From assembly GCA_964410485.1 (NCBI GenBank), contig CAYPHJ010000056.1:1-29337 (forward strand): 29,337 nucleotides of DNA. Reading direction: 5' to 3'. Source of the DNA: CAYPHJ01 sp964410485. Its GTDB lineage: Bacteria > Desulfobacterota > Binatia > UBA9968. The position numbers were made by a program, and so were the translations under genes. Each line of letters begins with the position of its first letter. Within the stretch, counting starts at the first letter, position 1. The notes under the pieces are model-generated. The model saw nothing but the letters and a program-made list of their open reading frames with translations. It was not told where the DNA came from and made no database searches. Shown piece after piece: positions 7,304-14,643 of this stretch.

Positions 7304-8158
7304 ATGTTAGTTGGCCATGAAAAAATACGATCACGACCACGTCCTCGAGTCGTGATCGCCGGGTGCGTCACTTTCATTGTCATCATTGGGACGACCGCGG
7401 TCTTGGCCCCGTGGATCTCCCCGTATGGCGCGGGCGGTCTTCGTGAAGCCCACCTGCTCGAACCCCCTAGCCGAGCGCACTGGATGGGCACGGACGCCTT
7501 AGGGCGGGACTTGCTTACTCGCATACTCTACGGAGCGCGAGTATCACTGGCGGTTGGAATAGGTACGGCAGCGCTATCCCTATGTATCGGCGGCCTTTTT
7601 GGACTCATATCCGGTTTCATCGGCGGCAAGCTCGATCAGTTGATGATGCGCATCGTGGACGTGTTTTACAGTTTGCCCGATATGGTACTGTTTATCCTGC
7701 TCTCACTCATTCTCGGGCGAAATGTCGGTGGCCTGCTCCTTGCGCTGAGTTTGATTTCTTGGGTGCGCTTTGCGCGTATTACCCGCGGACAGGTCCTTCA
7801 GGCAAAGGAATGGCTTTTTATCGAAGGAGCGCGCGCCGTGGGGGCTTCACAAAGCCGCATTCTTCGGAGCCACATTGTGCCTAACATTATGGGGCCGGTC
7901 ATCGTAACCCTCACCTTCAGTATCCCAGCTGCGATTCTCGCTGAGTCGACGCTCAGCTTCATCGGGCTCGGCATCAACGATCCCTACAGCCTTTGGGGAA
8001 CCAGCTGGGGAACGCTGGCACAAGATGGTTGGCGCGCCATGCGCAGTTATCCTCATGTGATCTTCTTTCCGGCTACGGCGATTTTCCTGACGATTTTGGC
8101 GTTCAATACTTTGGGCAATGAGCTTCGGGATCGCCTCGATCCGAAGCTCAGGGGATGA
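7304..8158 (+). CDS. peptide ABC transporter permease, OppC/DppC type
   Basis: Second permease of the importer. Landmarks are the first membrane helix (VTFIVIIGTTAVLAPWISPYG), the HWMGTDALGRDLLTRILYGARVSL block that defines OppC/DppC proteins, and the EAA loop EWLFIEGARAVGASQSRILRSH. The C-terminal FNTLGNELRDRLDPKLRG is the usual family ending. The length of 284 residues is normal. ATG 7304 is used here, but residues 6-17 (basic, Arg/Pro rich) are encoded by a CACGA-word inverted repeat, so GTG 7352 is a possible later start. Its stop codon TGA overlaps the first unit of the array at 8157. No ATP-binding subunits follow, so they must be supplied from elsewhere. Confidence 0.92.
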   Translation: MLVGHEKIRSRPRPRVVIAGCVTFIVIIGTTAVLAPWISPYGAGGLREAHLLEPPSRAHWMGTDALGRDLLTRILYGARVSLAVGIGTAALSLCIGGLFGLISGFIGGKLDQLMMRIVDVFYSLPDMVLFILLSLILGRNVGGLLLALSLISWVRFARITRGQVLQAKEWLFIEGARAVGASQSRILRSHIVPNIMGPVIVTLTFSIPAAILAESTLSFIGLGINDPYSLWGTSWGTLAQDGWRAMRSYPHVIFFPATAIFLTILAFNTLGNELRDRLDPKLRG

Positions 8159-8394
8159 CCGGGGACGGGCGACCGCGGACCGTAGATCGCAGACAGTTGG
8201 AACAATTGGAACGGCTGGAACGATTGGAACAACGCTTCCGTCTGGAACGGCTGGAACAGGCCCCTTTCGGTGGGGTGAACCGCTACGCTTTGTGCAAACT
8301 GCTTGAACTGCTTGAACGGCTGGAACAATCCCTACCGGATGACCGAGGACCGTAGACGGTGGAACGATTGAAACGGTTGGAACGAATGGAACGG
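8157..8394. repeat. composite array of 7-base and 9-base units
   Basis: The structure alternates two unit lengths. 8157-8198: six 7-base units of the GACCGNN type (GACCGGG, GACGGGC and so on). 8197-8259: seven 9-base units of the TTGGAACNN type, one degenerate. 8260-8298: unrelated spacer. 8299-8327: three 9-base units of the CTGCTTGAA type. 8341-8361: three 7-base GACCGNN units again. 8359-8394: four 9-base TTGGAACNN units. The first unit overlaps the stop codon of the upstream permease gene. It accounts for nearly all of the 8159-8480 spacer; no gene is seen there. It is not a CRISPR array because units are contiguous, very short and diverged. Confidence 0.88.
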
Positions 8395-8419
8395 CCCGGC
8401 ATCCGGGCACGTGTTCAAC

Positions 8420-8446
8420 TTGACTTTCAAAACAGCGGGTTTTAAT
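8420..8446 (+). promoter_or_regulatory. possible sigma-70 promoter for the moeB-type gene
   Basis: TTGACT (8420-8425) and TTTAAT (8441-8446) resemble -35 and -10 boxes, but the 15-base spacing is short. It lies between the repeat array and the gene start, with GGAGG at 8472-8476 followed by ATG 8481. This is the best candidate in the spacer; it is not proven. Confidence 0.3.
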
Positions 8447-8480
8447 TTTGGACCAATAAGGTCTAGCATTTGGAGGACGC

Positions 8481-9650
8481 ATGGCTAAGACGTTTCAGGA
8501 AATCATGGCGCAGGCCAGGAAAGAGATCCCGGAGCTCACGCCTCAACAGGTGAACGAGATCTTGACAAGTAACGGCAAGCATCAGGTTGTGATCGACGTT
8601 CGTGAGAAAGACGAGTGGCGCGAAGGTCATCTGGAGGACGCTGTTTCTTTGCCTCGAGGCTTTCTCGAGATCAAAGTCGAGAGTACCGTTCCGGACAAGA
8701 ACACGCCGGTTATCGCCTATTGCGCCGGCGGCGTACGCTCCCTACTCGCGGCAAAGATTATGAAAGAGATGGGTTATCAAAACGTTTCGTCTATGGCAGG
8801 CGGTTACACCGCCTGGAAGAACGCGGGTTACAAGTGGGTGCAAGACTTTCAGTACACTCCGGAGCAACTCGTGCGCTACAGCCGTCACTTCCTGCTGCCG
8901 GAGGTGGGCGAAGAGGGCCAGGCCAGGTTACTGCAGGCGAAGGTCTTCATGGTCGGCGCCGGTGGCCTCGGTTCGCCGGCGGCTTACTATCTGGCGGCCG
9001 CTGGCGTCGGCACGCTCGGTGTGATCGACAACGACGTGGTGGACATGTCAAACCTGCAGCGCCAGATTCTCCACACAAATGACCGGGTCGGGAAGCCAAA
9101 AGTCGAGTCCGCCAAGCAGACACTGCAGGCGCTCAATCCGGATGTTAAAGTCATTCCCTATCAGGAGAAGCTGACTTCGTCCAACATCCTGGAACTCATC
9201 AAGGACTATGACATCGTGGTGGACGGATCCGACAATTTTCCGACGCGCTATCTGGTTAATGATGCATGTGTTTTGGCGAACAAACCGAACGTTCACGGGA
9301 GCATTTTTCAGTTCGAAGGACAGGCAACCGTTTTTTACCCTGGAAAAGGACCTTGCTATCGCTGCCTCTACCCGGCGCCGCCGCCGCCGGACATGGCGCC
9401 GAGCTGCCAGGAAGCCGGTGTCTTGGGTGTGCTGCCGGGATTGATCGGCGTTATTGAAGCGCTGGAAACTATCAAACTAATCCTCGGCAAAGGCGACATA
9501 CTGATTGGCAAGCTACTCTGCTTCAACACGCTGACGATGGAAATCAATACGCTCAAGCTGCGCCGCGATCCCGAGTGTCCTATATGCGGGAACAAGCCGA
9601 CCATCCATGAGCTCATTGACTACGAAGAGTTCTGCACCCTGCGGCATTAA
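8481..9650 (+). CDS. moeB: rhodanese-MoeB/ThiF fusion, sulfur-carrier protein adenylyltransferase
   Basis: Activates the C-terminal glycine of a MoaD- or ThiS-like sulfur carrier with ATP, for later sulfur loading in molybdopterin, thiamine or cysteine synthesis. An N-terminal rhodanese domain (about residues 18-122) has the persulfide loop YCAGGVRS with Cys81. The ThiF/MoeB domain (about 127-389) has the nucleotide loop GAGGLGSP (159-166), NLQRQ (191-195) and DGSDNFPTRY. Two zinc-binding Cys pairs, CYRC (292/295) and CPIC (366/369), are present, and Cys309 in PSCQEAGV is at the expected crossover position. The start has GGAGG at 8472-8476. The domain order is the reverse of eukaryotic MOCS3/Uba4 and mycobacterial MoeZ, which have ThiF first. 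No carrier-protein gene is adjacent, so the pathway is open. Confidence 0.9.
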   Translation: MAKTFQEIMAQARKEIPELTPQQVNEILTSNGKHQVVIDVREKDEWREGHLEDAVSLPRGFLEIKVESTVPDKNTPVIAYCAGGVRSLLAAKIMKEMGYQNVSSMAGGYTAWKNAGYKWVQDFQYTPEQLVRYSRHFLLPEVGEEGQARLLQAKVFMVGAGGLGSPAAYYLAAAGVGTLGVIDNDVVDMSNLQRQILHTNDRVGKPKVESAKQTLQALNPDVKVIPYQEKLTSSNILELIKDYDIVVDGSDNFPTRYLVNDACVLANKPNVHGSIFQFEGQATVFYPGKGPCYRCLYPAPPPPDMAPSCQEAGVLGVLPGLIGVIEALETIKLILGKGDILIGKLLCFNTLTMEINTLKLRRDPECPICGNKPTIHELIDYEEFCTLRH

Positions 9651-9654
9651 CAAC

Positions 9655-9724
9655 TGGAGTGATGGAGTTGTGGAGTGCTGCCAAAAACCAATACTCCAAC
9701 ACTCCGTTACTCCAATACTCCACT
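9655..9724. repeat. facing octamer arrays between convergent genes
   Basis: Left: TGGAGTGA, TGGAGTTG, TGGAGTGC (9655-9678). Right: four units ACTCCAAC, ACTCCGTT and two more (9693-9724). The two blocks are reverse complements in word and period around a 14-base centre, so the transcript from either strand could fold into a long imperfect hairpin. The array starts 4 bases after the moeB stop and ends 1 base before the end of rluB, filling the whole gap between converging genes, where a two-way terminator would be expected. Confidence 0.85.
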
Positions 9725-9725
9725 C

Positions 9726-10463
9726 TCAGCCGGCCAGTCCCACGGCCTTTTTCAAGGCTCTGGTCTCCGACTGAGAGAGCGGGCGGATCTGTCCGGGAGC
9801 CAGTTCGCGAAGGACAACAGGTCCCACCCGGACGCGAACTAGTTTTTCAACAAAATGTCCCAGAGCCTCGAACATGCGGCGCACTTCGCGATAACGCCCC
9901 TCGTGAATCTCTATCTCGACCCATGCATTCTTGCGCAATTTTTCTAGAATGCGGATCCGCGCCGGCGAGGTCATTCCATCCTCCAGGCGGACCCCCTGGC
10001 GCAAGCGCATCAGTTCTTCCGCTGTCGGGCAGGAACCGAGCTTTACGCGGTAGAGTTTTTTCACGCCGAAGCGTGGGTGGGTCAAACGCTGCGCCAGTTC
10101 GCCGTCATTGGTCAGGAGCAGAAGCCCCGAAGAATTGAAATCAAGCCGCCCGACCGGAAAGACCCTTCTGCTTTCTCCGATGCGGGCCAAAAAAGGCGTC
10201 AGATCAGGTCGATTCCTTGGATCGCGCAGCGTCGTGACAACGCCAGGCGGTTTATGCAGTGCAAAGTAAAGCAAGTGGGGCGGCGGCTTGATCCGTTTTC
10301 CGTCGACTTTGATACTGTCCTTGTCGGGATCCGCCTTAGAACCCAATTCGCGAACAACAGTTCCATTAACGGTGACACGGCCCTGAGTTATCCACTGCTC
10401 GGCTTCGCGTCGCGATGCCACACCCGCCCGGGCGATGATCTTTTGCAATCGTTCCACTGCCAC
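9726..10463 (-). CDS. rluB: 23S rRNA pseudouridine synthase of the RsuA/RluB family
   Basis: Converts a uridine in 23S rRNA to pseudouridine (U2605 in E. coli numbering for RluB). An N-terminal S4 RNA-binding domain is clear (ERLQKIIARAGVASRREAEQWI). The catalytic domain holds VGRLDFNSSGLLLLTNDGELA, where the Asp of GRLD is the nucleophile, and the later EGRYREVRRMFEALG block. The frame opens upstream at 10493, but the S4 domain starts just after GTG 10463 or GTG 10457, and I use the first. It is the last gene of a minus-strand row with scpA and scpB, a common bacterial neighbourhood, though a repeat-filled spacer of about 200 bases precedes it. RluE or RsuA specificity is not excluded by sequence alone. 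Confidence 0.9.
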   Translation of the reverse strand: MAVERLQKIIARAGVASRREAEQWITQGRVTVNGTVVRELGSKADPDKDSIKVDGKRIKPPPHLLYFALHKPPGVVTTLRDPRNRPDLTPFLARIGESRRVFPVGRLDFNSSGLLLLTNDGELAQRLTHPRFGVKKLYRVKLGSCPTAEELMRLRQGVRLEDGMTSPARIRILEKLRKNAWVEIEIHEGRYREVRRMFEALGHFVEKLVRVRVGPVVLRELAPGQIRPLSQSETRALKKAVGLAG

Positions 10464-10498
10464 ACGCAATCCGACGCACGAAGTTCCAAACAAACCTC

Positions 10499-10604
10499 AA
10501 TGATCCAAGTCCAAAATCCCAAACGCAGTCAGCTCGGAATTTTGAGCTATTTGGTCATTGGGATTTGTTTCGACTTTCGGGTTTCGAGCTCGAGTTTCAT
10601 CAAC
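10499..10604. repeat. inverted low-complexity word array between scpB and rluB
   Basis: The left part has 7-base units ATCCAAG, TCCAAAA, TCCCAAA (about 10503-10523). The right part has 8-base-like units TTTGGTCA, TTGGGATT, then TTTCG-rich words to about 10600. Left and right are imperfect reverse complements, and AGCTC...GAGCT lies between them. The array is less regular than its counterparts. It fills much of the gap between the two genes. Confidence 0.5.
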
Positions 10605-10675
10605 CCAGTGCGGCTCTTTCGGCGCGAAGGTCTGCTTGAACTTCAAACGTTGGGCCGTCGCCTCTTGGGTTCCCT

Positions 10676-11248
10676 TCACTCCTCGTTTTGATCGAGGGGG
10701 AGCGTTTCACCCGAACCTTCCGGCAACGCCATTTCTTCCATCTCCTTCAGCGTTGGAAGTTGTGTCAAGTCCTTTAGATTAAACAGCTCGAGAAATTGCT
10801 GTGTTGTTCCATAGAGGAAGGGCCGCCCCGGAACATCCTTGCGCGCGACAGCGCGAATCAGCGCGCGTTCGAGAAGCGTGTTGACCACGCCATCGACATC
10901 GACGCCCCGGATCGCTTCGATTTCGGCTTTCGTAATGGGTTGGCGGTAGGCAATGATGGCCAGTGTCTCGAGAGTTGCGCGACTCATGCGCGCGGGCCTC
11001 CCGCCGAGAAACCTTTTTACCCAGTCCGCGTTTACCTTTGCGGTCCGCAGCTGGTATCCTCCGGCCACTTCCACCAAACGAATGCCCCGCCGCTGACTGT
11101 CCCACTCCGCCTGCATTTCATAGAGCACCGAGCGCAGCTCTTCCCGCGCAACGTCATCGAGTACTTCTCCGCATCGCTGCAATGTTAACGGTCCATCGGC
11201 AACGAAGAGCAGGCTTTCAAGGATTGACTTGATATCTTCACGTTCCAT
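10676..11248 (-). CDS. scpB: segregation and condensation protein B
   Basis: Winged-helix kleisin partner that binds ScpA and SMC in the chromosome condensation complex. The N-terminal EREDIKSILESLLFVADGPLTL helix and the RPARMSRATLETLAIIAYRQPITKAEIEAIRGVDVDG stretch are the family signature, followed by GRPFLYGTTQQFLELFNLKDL. At about 190 residues it has the normal length. The frame is open to an ATG at 11266, but ATG 11248 (MEREDI) matches the family start. Its first 11 bases overlap the end of scpA, implying coupled translation. Confidence 0.93.
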   Translation of the reverse strand: MEREDIKSILESLLFVADGPLTLQRCGEVLDDVAREELRSVLYEMQAEWDSQRRGIRLVEVAGGYQLRTAKVNADWVKRFLGGRPARMSRATLETLAIIAYRQPITKAEIEAIRGVDVDGVVNTLLERALIRAVARKDVPGRPFLYGTTQQFLELFNLKDLTQLPTLKEMEEMALPEGSGETLPLDQNEE

Positions 11249-12002
11249 GTTGCTCGTCTTCCTCATTCGCGATGCCTTGGGCAGCCTGGTCCATGGCGGC
11301 TGACGCTTCGATGATTATCGGTCCGGATAATTCCTCCTGGACAATTCTTACGGCGCGCAACTTAGTAAGCTCGAGCATGGCCAAAAATGTGACGACGACT
11401 TCCATGCGGGTCTTTGCCTCGCCGAAAAGCGCATCAAACATCACTTTTCCCTCCGCGCGCAAAAGATCGAGCAGTAATGTCATCTTTTCGCGGACGGTGA
11501 TCTTGTCGAGAGTGATCTCGTGCGCACCGTCTTTTGGCAGCCGTTCAAGGAGTCTCTGGAGCGCGCCGATCAATTCGAACAGCGACACCTCACGAAAACC
11601 GGCGGGCTCGATCTCTTCCGGGACGGCGGTTTGGCGTACAAACACATCCCGGGTCAGAACGTCGCGCTTTTCGAGTTCCTCAGCCGCCTCCTTGAATCGC
11701 TGGTATTCGAGCAGGCGGCGGACGAGTTCCTCGCGCGGGTCCGTTCCCTCGACCTCGTCAGTCTCGTCGTCTTCGAATGGCAGCAACATACGCGACTTGA
11801 TATGCACGAGAGTGGCGGCCATCACTAGAAACTCTCCGGCAACATCCAGGTTCAGAGTCTGCATCAGATCCAGAGTCGCGAGATATTGCTCGGTAATCGC
11901 GGCAATCGGAATGTCGGTGATGCTGACCTCGTTTTTCTTGATCAGATGAAGCAGCAGGTCCAGCGGACCTTCGAAGATTTCGAGTTGTACCCGGGTACTC
12001 AC
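11238..12002 (-). CDS. scpA: segregation and condensation protein A (kleisin)
   Basis: Kleisin subunit that bridges SMC heads. The N-terminus FEGPLDLLLHLIKKNEVSITDIPIAAITEQYL and the following MAATLVHIKSRMLLP are diagnostic. The C-terminal winged-helix region (VVTFLAMLELTKLRAVRIVQEE) is also present. The length of 254 residues is typical. It starts at GTG 12002 and is followed by scpB with a short overlap. The M50 protease gene ends 48 bases upstream, so all three may share a transcript. No SMC gene is in the window. Confidence 0.94.
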   Translation of the reverse strand: MSTRVQLEIFEGPLDLLLHLIKKNEVSITDIPIAAITEQYLATLDLMQTLNLDVAGEFLVMAATLVHIKSRMLLPFEDDETDEVEGTDPREELVRRLLEYQRFKEAAEELEKRDVLTRDVFVRQTAVPEEIEPAGFREVSLFELIGALQRLLERLPKDGAHEITLDKITVREKMTLLLDLLRAEGKVMFDALFGEAKTRMEVVVTFLAMLELTKLRAVRIVQEELSGPIIIEASAAMDQAAQGIANEEDEQHGT

Positions 12003-12050
12003 ACCGCTACCCTCTCCGACTGAGCTCCGGTAACCGCCGTAGCCACAACG

Positions 12051-12710
12051 TTACAGGAGTCCGAAGTAAAAATTCAACAAGAATCTGATCGGGGGTCCGA
12101 TAATCATGCTTAACGTATGGGTCATGAGCAACACGATCAAAATCAAAAATCCAAAAGGCTCGATCCGTTCAACCAAGGATGAGAAGGGCTCCGGCAGCAA
12201 TCCAACCAGAACCCGCCCGCCATCCAGCGGCGGCAAGGGCAGCGTGTTAAAGACCGCCAAGACCACATTGATGATAACGGCGTATCTAGCCATATCGAGG
12301 AGCGGCTCAAAGAACTTTATTAGAGCCGCGTCGCCTGCCGCTACAAAGATGCCCAGCATCGCCTTCAAGGCGAGTATCGCACCCAGCGCCAAGAGAAGAT
12401 TCGTGACCGGACCGGCCAGGGCCACGAAAATCATATCTCTTTTAGGATGACCCAGGTTATAGAAATTGACAGGTACCGGCTTGGCGTAACCGAACAAGAA
12501 AGGCGCATTCGCGACAATGAGAATCAGTGGCAATGCAACCGTTCCAATAGGATCGATATGCGGCAACGGATTCAGCGTGAGCCGACCCATTTGCTTCGCG
12601 GTCGGATCTCCCAGTCGGTTCGCGACCCAGCCATGCGCAACTTCATGAAAGACGATCGCAACGAGAATGGGAGGCGCCAAGATCGCGATTGTGAGGATCG
12701 TTTGTTCCAA
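12051..12710 (-). CDS. site-2-protease-family zinc metalloprotease (peptidase M50, YwhC-like)
   Basis: Small intramembrane or membrane-associated metalloprotease. The zinc motif is HEVAH (His22, Glu23, His26) within the first helix, and the third ligand Asp163 lies in the NTLPLPPLDGG motif. Four or more hydrophobic segments surround them, and there is no PDZ domain, which marks the short YwhC-like subgroup. The size of 219 residues fits. The start is a TTG at 12710 without a strong Shine-Dalgarno sequence, so it is uncertain. In many bacteria this family sits directly before scpA, as here, but the tryptophanyl-tRNA synthetase gene often placed between them is absent. The substrate is unknown. 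Confidence 0.88.
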   Translation of the reverse strand: MEQTILTIAILAPPILVAIVFHEVAHGWVANRLGDPTAKQMGRLTLNPLPHIDPIGTVALPLILIVANAPFLFGYAKPVPVNFYNLGHPKRDMIFVALAGPVTNLLLALGAILALKAMLGIFVAAGDAALIKFFEPLLDMARYAVIINVVLAVFNTLPLPPLDGGRVLVGLLPEPFSSLVERIEPFGFLILIVLLMTHTLSMIIGPPIRFLLNFYFGLL

Positions 12711-12879
12711 GGGCGTGTAGAAGGCGTGGCTTTTCTAACACCAATACGGTATGCCCCACAAAAACACAAGCATGAATGGTTGAAAAAGTGTTGCCTGAAA
12801 CGCAGCAGGGACGCGGCGACGTGAAGAAGCCAAGCCGCGAAATTAGCTCTTCGCGTAGGGCGGAGTCACGAGTGCTCGC

Positions 12880-13503
12880 TCACTTGTTGGGCTTCTTCTC
12901 ATAGCTGGCGGGCAGCGGCATTTTTAAAATGGCCGTGCCTTCGGTATCTTCAATGTAACGGATGAACCGATACTTGTTTTCCAGTTCATCATAGGTCAGC
13001 GGCGGAACCTCGGCTCTGCCGGGTACAATGCGTGCCCAGATGAAGTGCGGGCCGTCGCAATCCAGGGCATAGCGCACCGCTTCGACCAGTTCGTCCACCG
13101 TTTCCGCGGAGCGCGAGCTCTGAATCCCCGCGGCGCGAGCGACGCCGGCAAAATTGATTCTACCTGCGTTCGAGACGGTCGGCTCTCCCCCTGAGGATTC
13201 GTATTCCCGGTTGTCCCAGCAGATGTGGATGAGATTTTTCGGTTGATGCAGCGCGATAGTCGCGAGAGAACCGAGATTCATCCACAAAGCCCCGTCACCG
13301 TCGAAGACAAAAACTTTACGGCGCGGAACCGCGACCGCCAGCCCCAATCCTATGGACGAACATAGCCCCAGGGTCTTCACTTGGAGATTGCCGTCACACG
13401 GCCTAACTGCAGCCCATTCGCTCGTCGCCCCCCCGGCGCTGGTAACGAACAGCTCGTCCTTGATCAAAGGAGCAATGGCCTGAAGACATTGGTATCGTTT
13501 CAT
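12880..13503 (-). CDS. thiamine-diphosphate decarboxylase, beta subunit (sulfopyruvate/phosphonopyruvate decarboxylase-like)
   Basis: C-terminal (pyrophosphate-binding) half of a two-subunit ThDP enzyme. The cofactor motif is FDGDGALWMNLGSL with GDG at residues 69-71 and the closing Asn98 in CWDNREYESSGG. The upstream GLCSSIGLGLAVA block is the dimer and cofactor contact. Family members ComE and the C-terminal half of phosphonopyruvate decarboxylase share this shape. The start ATG 13503 has GAGGA upstream and is 8 bases after the alpha-subunit stop. No phosphoenolpyruvate mutase or coenzyme M genes are nearby, so the 2-oxo acid it decarboxylates is undetermined. Confidence 0.85.
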   Translation of the reverse strand: MKRYQCLQAIAPLIKDELFVTSAGGATSEWAAVRPCDGNLQVKTLGLCSSIGLGLAVAVPRRKVFVFDGDGALWMNLGSLATIALHQPKNLIHICWDNREYESSGGEPTVSNAGRINFAGVARAAGIQSSRSAETVDELVEAVRYALDCDGPHFIWARIVPGRAEVPPLTYDELENKYRFIRYIEDTEGTAILKMPLPASYEKKPNK

Positions 13504-13511
13504 GGGATCCT

Positions 13512-14006
13512 CTATAACACCGCACGAGTGAATAGAAGGGCGACGGGTCGTTTAGATGCTTGCGCCGAGATTGCCGCCTGGGCGATCTGTTTTTTGATAT
13601 TCGCCGGGTCCCGCATCACTGTGTATTTTATTCCGAGACCGTCGAGGACGGGCTCAGTGACCAGGCCGAGCATGTGGAATGCGTTGTCGCCCATGTCGCC
13701 TGCGTAATACACCAAGAGCAACATCGGAATACCGAACTGGAGAGCCGTAGTCGTAAGGCCGTTGCAGCTGTTCATGAGCCCGCCATTCTGCATTAGCATC
13801 GCGACTCGCTTACCGCCCACGTAGGCGCCTACACAGACGCCGATTCCCTCCTCTTCTCGACCGACAGGAATATGGGTGATCTCCTTGTCTTCATAGAGCA
13901 AGGTAATGAGCTGGAGGAGATTGATGTCGGGCACGCTGGCAACCAAATTGACCCCTGCCTCCTTCAACCCGCTAAGAATTTGTTCAGAACCCTGTAATGT
14001 TCCCAT
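13512..14006 (-). CDS. thiamine-diphosphate decarboxylase, alpha subunit (ComD-like)
   Basis: N-terminal (pyrimidine-binding) half of the same enzyme. The Glu that activates the cofactor lies in VGREEEGIGVCVGAYVGGKR (Glu51-53), and LMQNGGLMNSCNGL follows as in sulfopyruvate and phosphonopyruvate decarboxylase alpha chains. At 164 residues it is the normal size for the split form. The ATG at 14006 is preceded by a strong AAAGGAGGAGG. It is co-transcribed with the beta subunit. The region upstream is decayed sequence, so this pair may be the surviving part of a former catabolic cluster; that is inference. Confidence 0.87.
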   Translation of the reverse strand: MGTLQGSEQILSGLKEAGVNLVASVPDINLLQLITLLYEDKEITHIPVGREEEGIGVCVGAYVGGKRVAMLMQNGGLMNSCNGLTTTALQFGIPMLLLVYYAGDMGDNAFHMLGLVTEPVLDGLGIKYTVMRDPANIKKQIAQAAISAQASKRPVALLFTRAVL

Positions 14007-14188
14007 TTCCGCCTCCTCCTTTTACGCCAAGAACCTAGCCTTTTGCTCACTGCATCATTTCCTGCCCTGCTTCATAGCAACCGCTCCTCAGCACCTACTC
14101 GGATGCATAGCATAATCTATTCAGAACCTGCTACAGGTAACCGGCGCAAATAATTTACAGGGAGAGTGATATCAAATGGTGAGTTATC

Positions 14189-14463
14189 TTCTGTAATGCG
14201 CGCTACCTCGAAGCCTTTCCTGCCGTGCGGAAGATCCAGCGACATAAGTCACAAATTCAATATTGAAGTCACTCCCGTCGCTTCGGCCCGCGAAGCAGTA
14301 AAAAAAGTGGATATCGTGTCGTGCTGCACGTCATCGACGGGTCTTTAAGACGCCCCGGCTTGAGCCTGGGATTCAAATACCCGATGTGACCTGGGATGAG
14401 ACGGGAGCCGGGCTTTGCGGATGTCGTCGATGTGGCGGTCAAGATGGGAGAAACGTACGCCGC
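14189..14463 (+). pseudogene. ornithine cyclodeaminase/mu-crystallin family remnant in several frames
   Basis: Pieces fit the NAD-binding half of the ornithine cyclodeaminase family, one after another in changing frames. FCNARYLEAFPAVRKIQ (from 14189), then HKFNIEVTPVASAREAVKKV and DIVSCCTSST (ending near 14340), then VFKTPRLEPGIQIPDVTWDE (about 14345-14405), then GFADVVDVAVKMGETYA (about 14410-14460). The second and third pieces correspond to the conserved VA...EAV..ADIV..ATSS and LEPG blocks. At least three frame changes and no N-terminal half mean it is dead. The first and last pieces are weaker. The remaining 14007-14188 and 14464-14643 show no recognisable gene. Confidence 0.6.
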
Positions 14464-14643
14464 ACCTGGAGAGTCCTCCTCCAGGAGCGTTCTACGCCGC
14501 TCATGGTTTTCTCGGCTATGTCGCGCGACCAGCCAGAGGAACAATCCGTCATTCCGCGCTGCCTCCTACGCGGAGAGATTCTCAGCGCCTGCCCCTCGGC
14601 GCTTGGCTTGTTGGACAGTCCTGGAAGTGGCACGCTGCCGGTC

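Noticed and set aside
8157..8394. Possible CRISPR array
   Set aside because: Units are 7-9 bases, contiguous and diverged, with no constant 23-47 base repeat and no unique spacers. No cas gene is present.
13512..14006. Acetolactate synthase or similar large ThDP enzyme fragment
   Set aside because: Two complete, adjacent subunits with all cofactor motifs match the split decarboxylase form, not a broken long chain.
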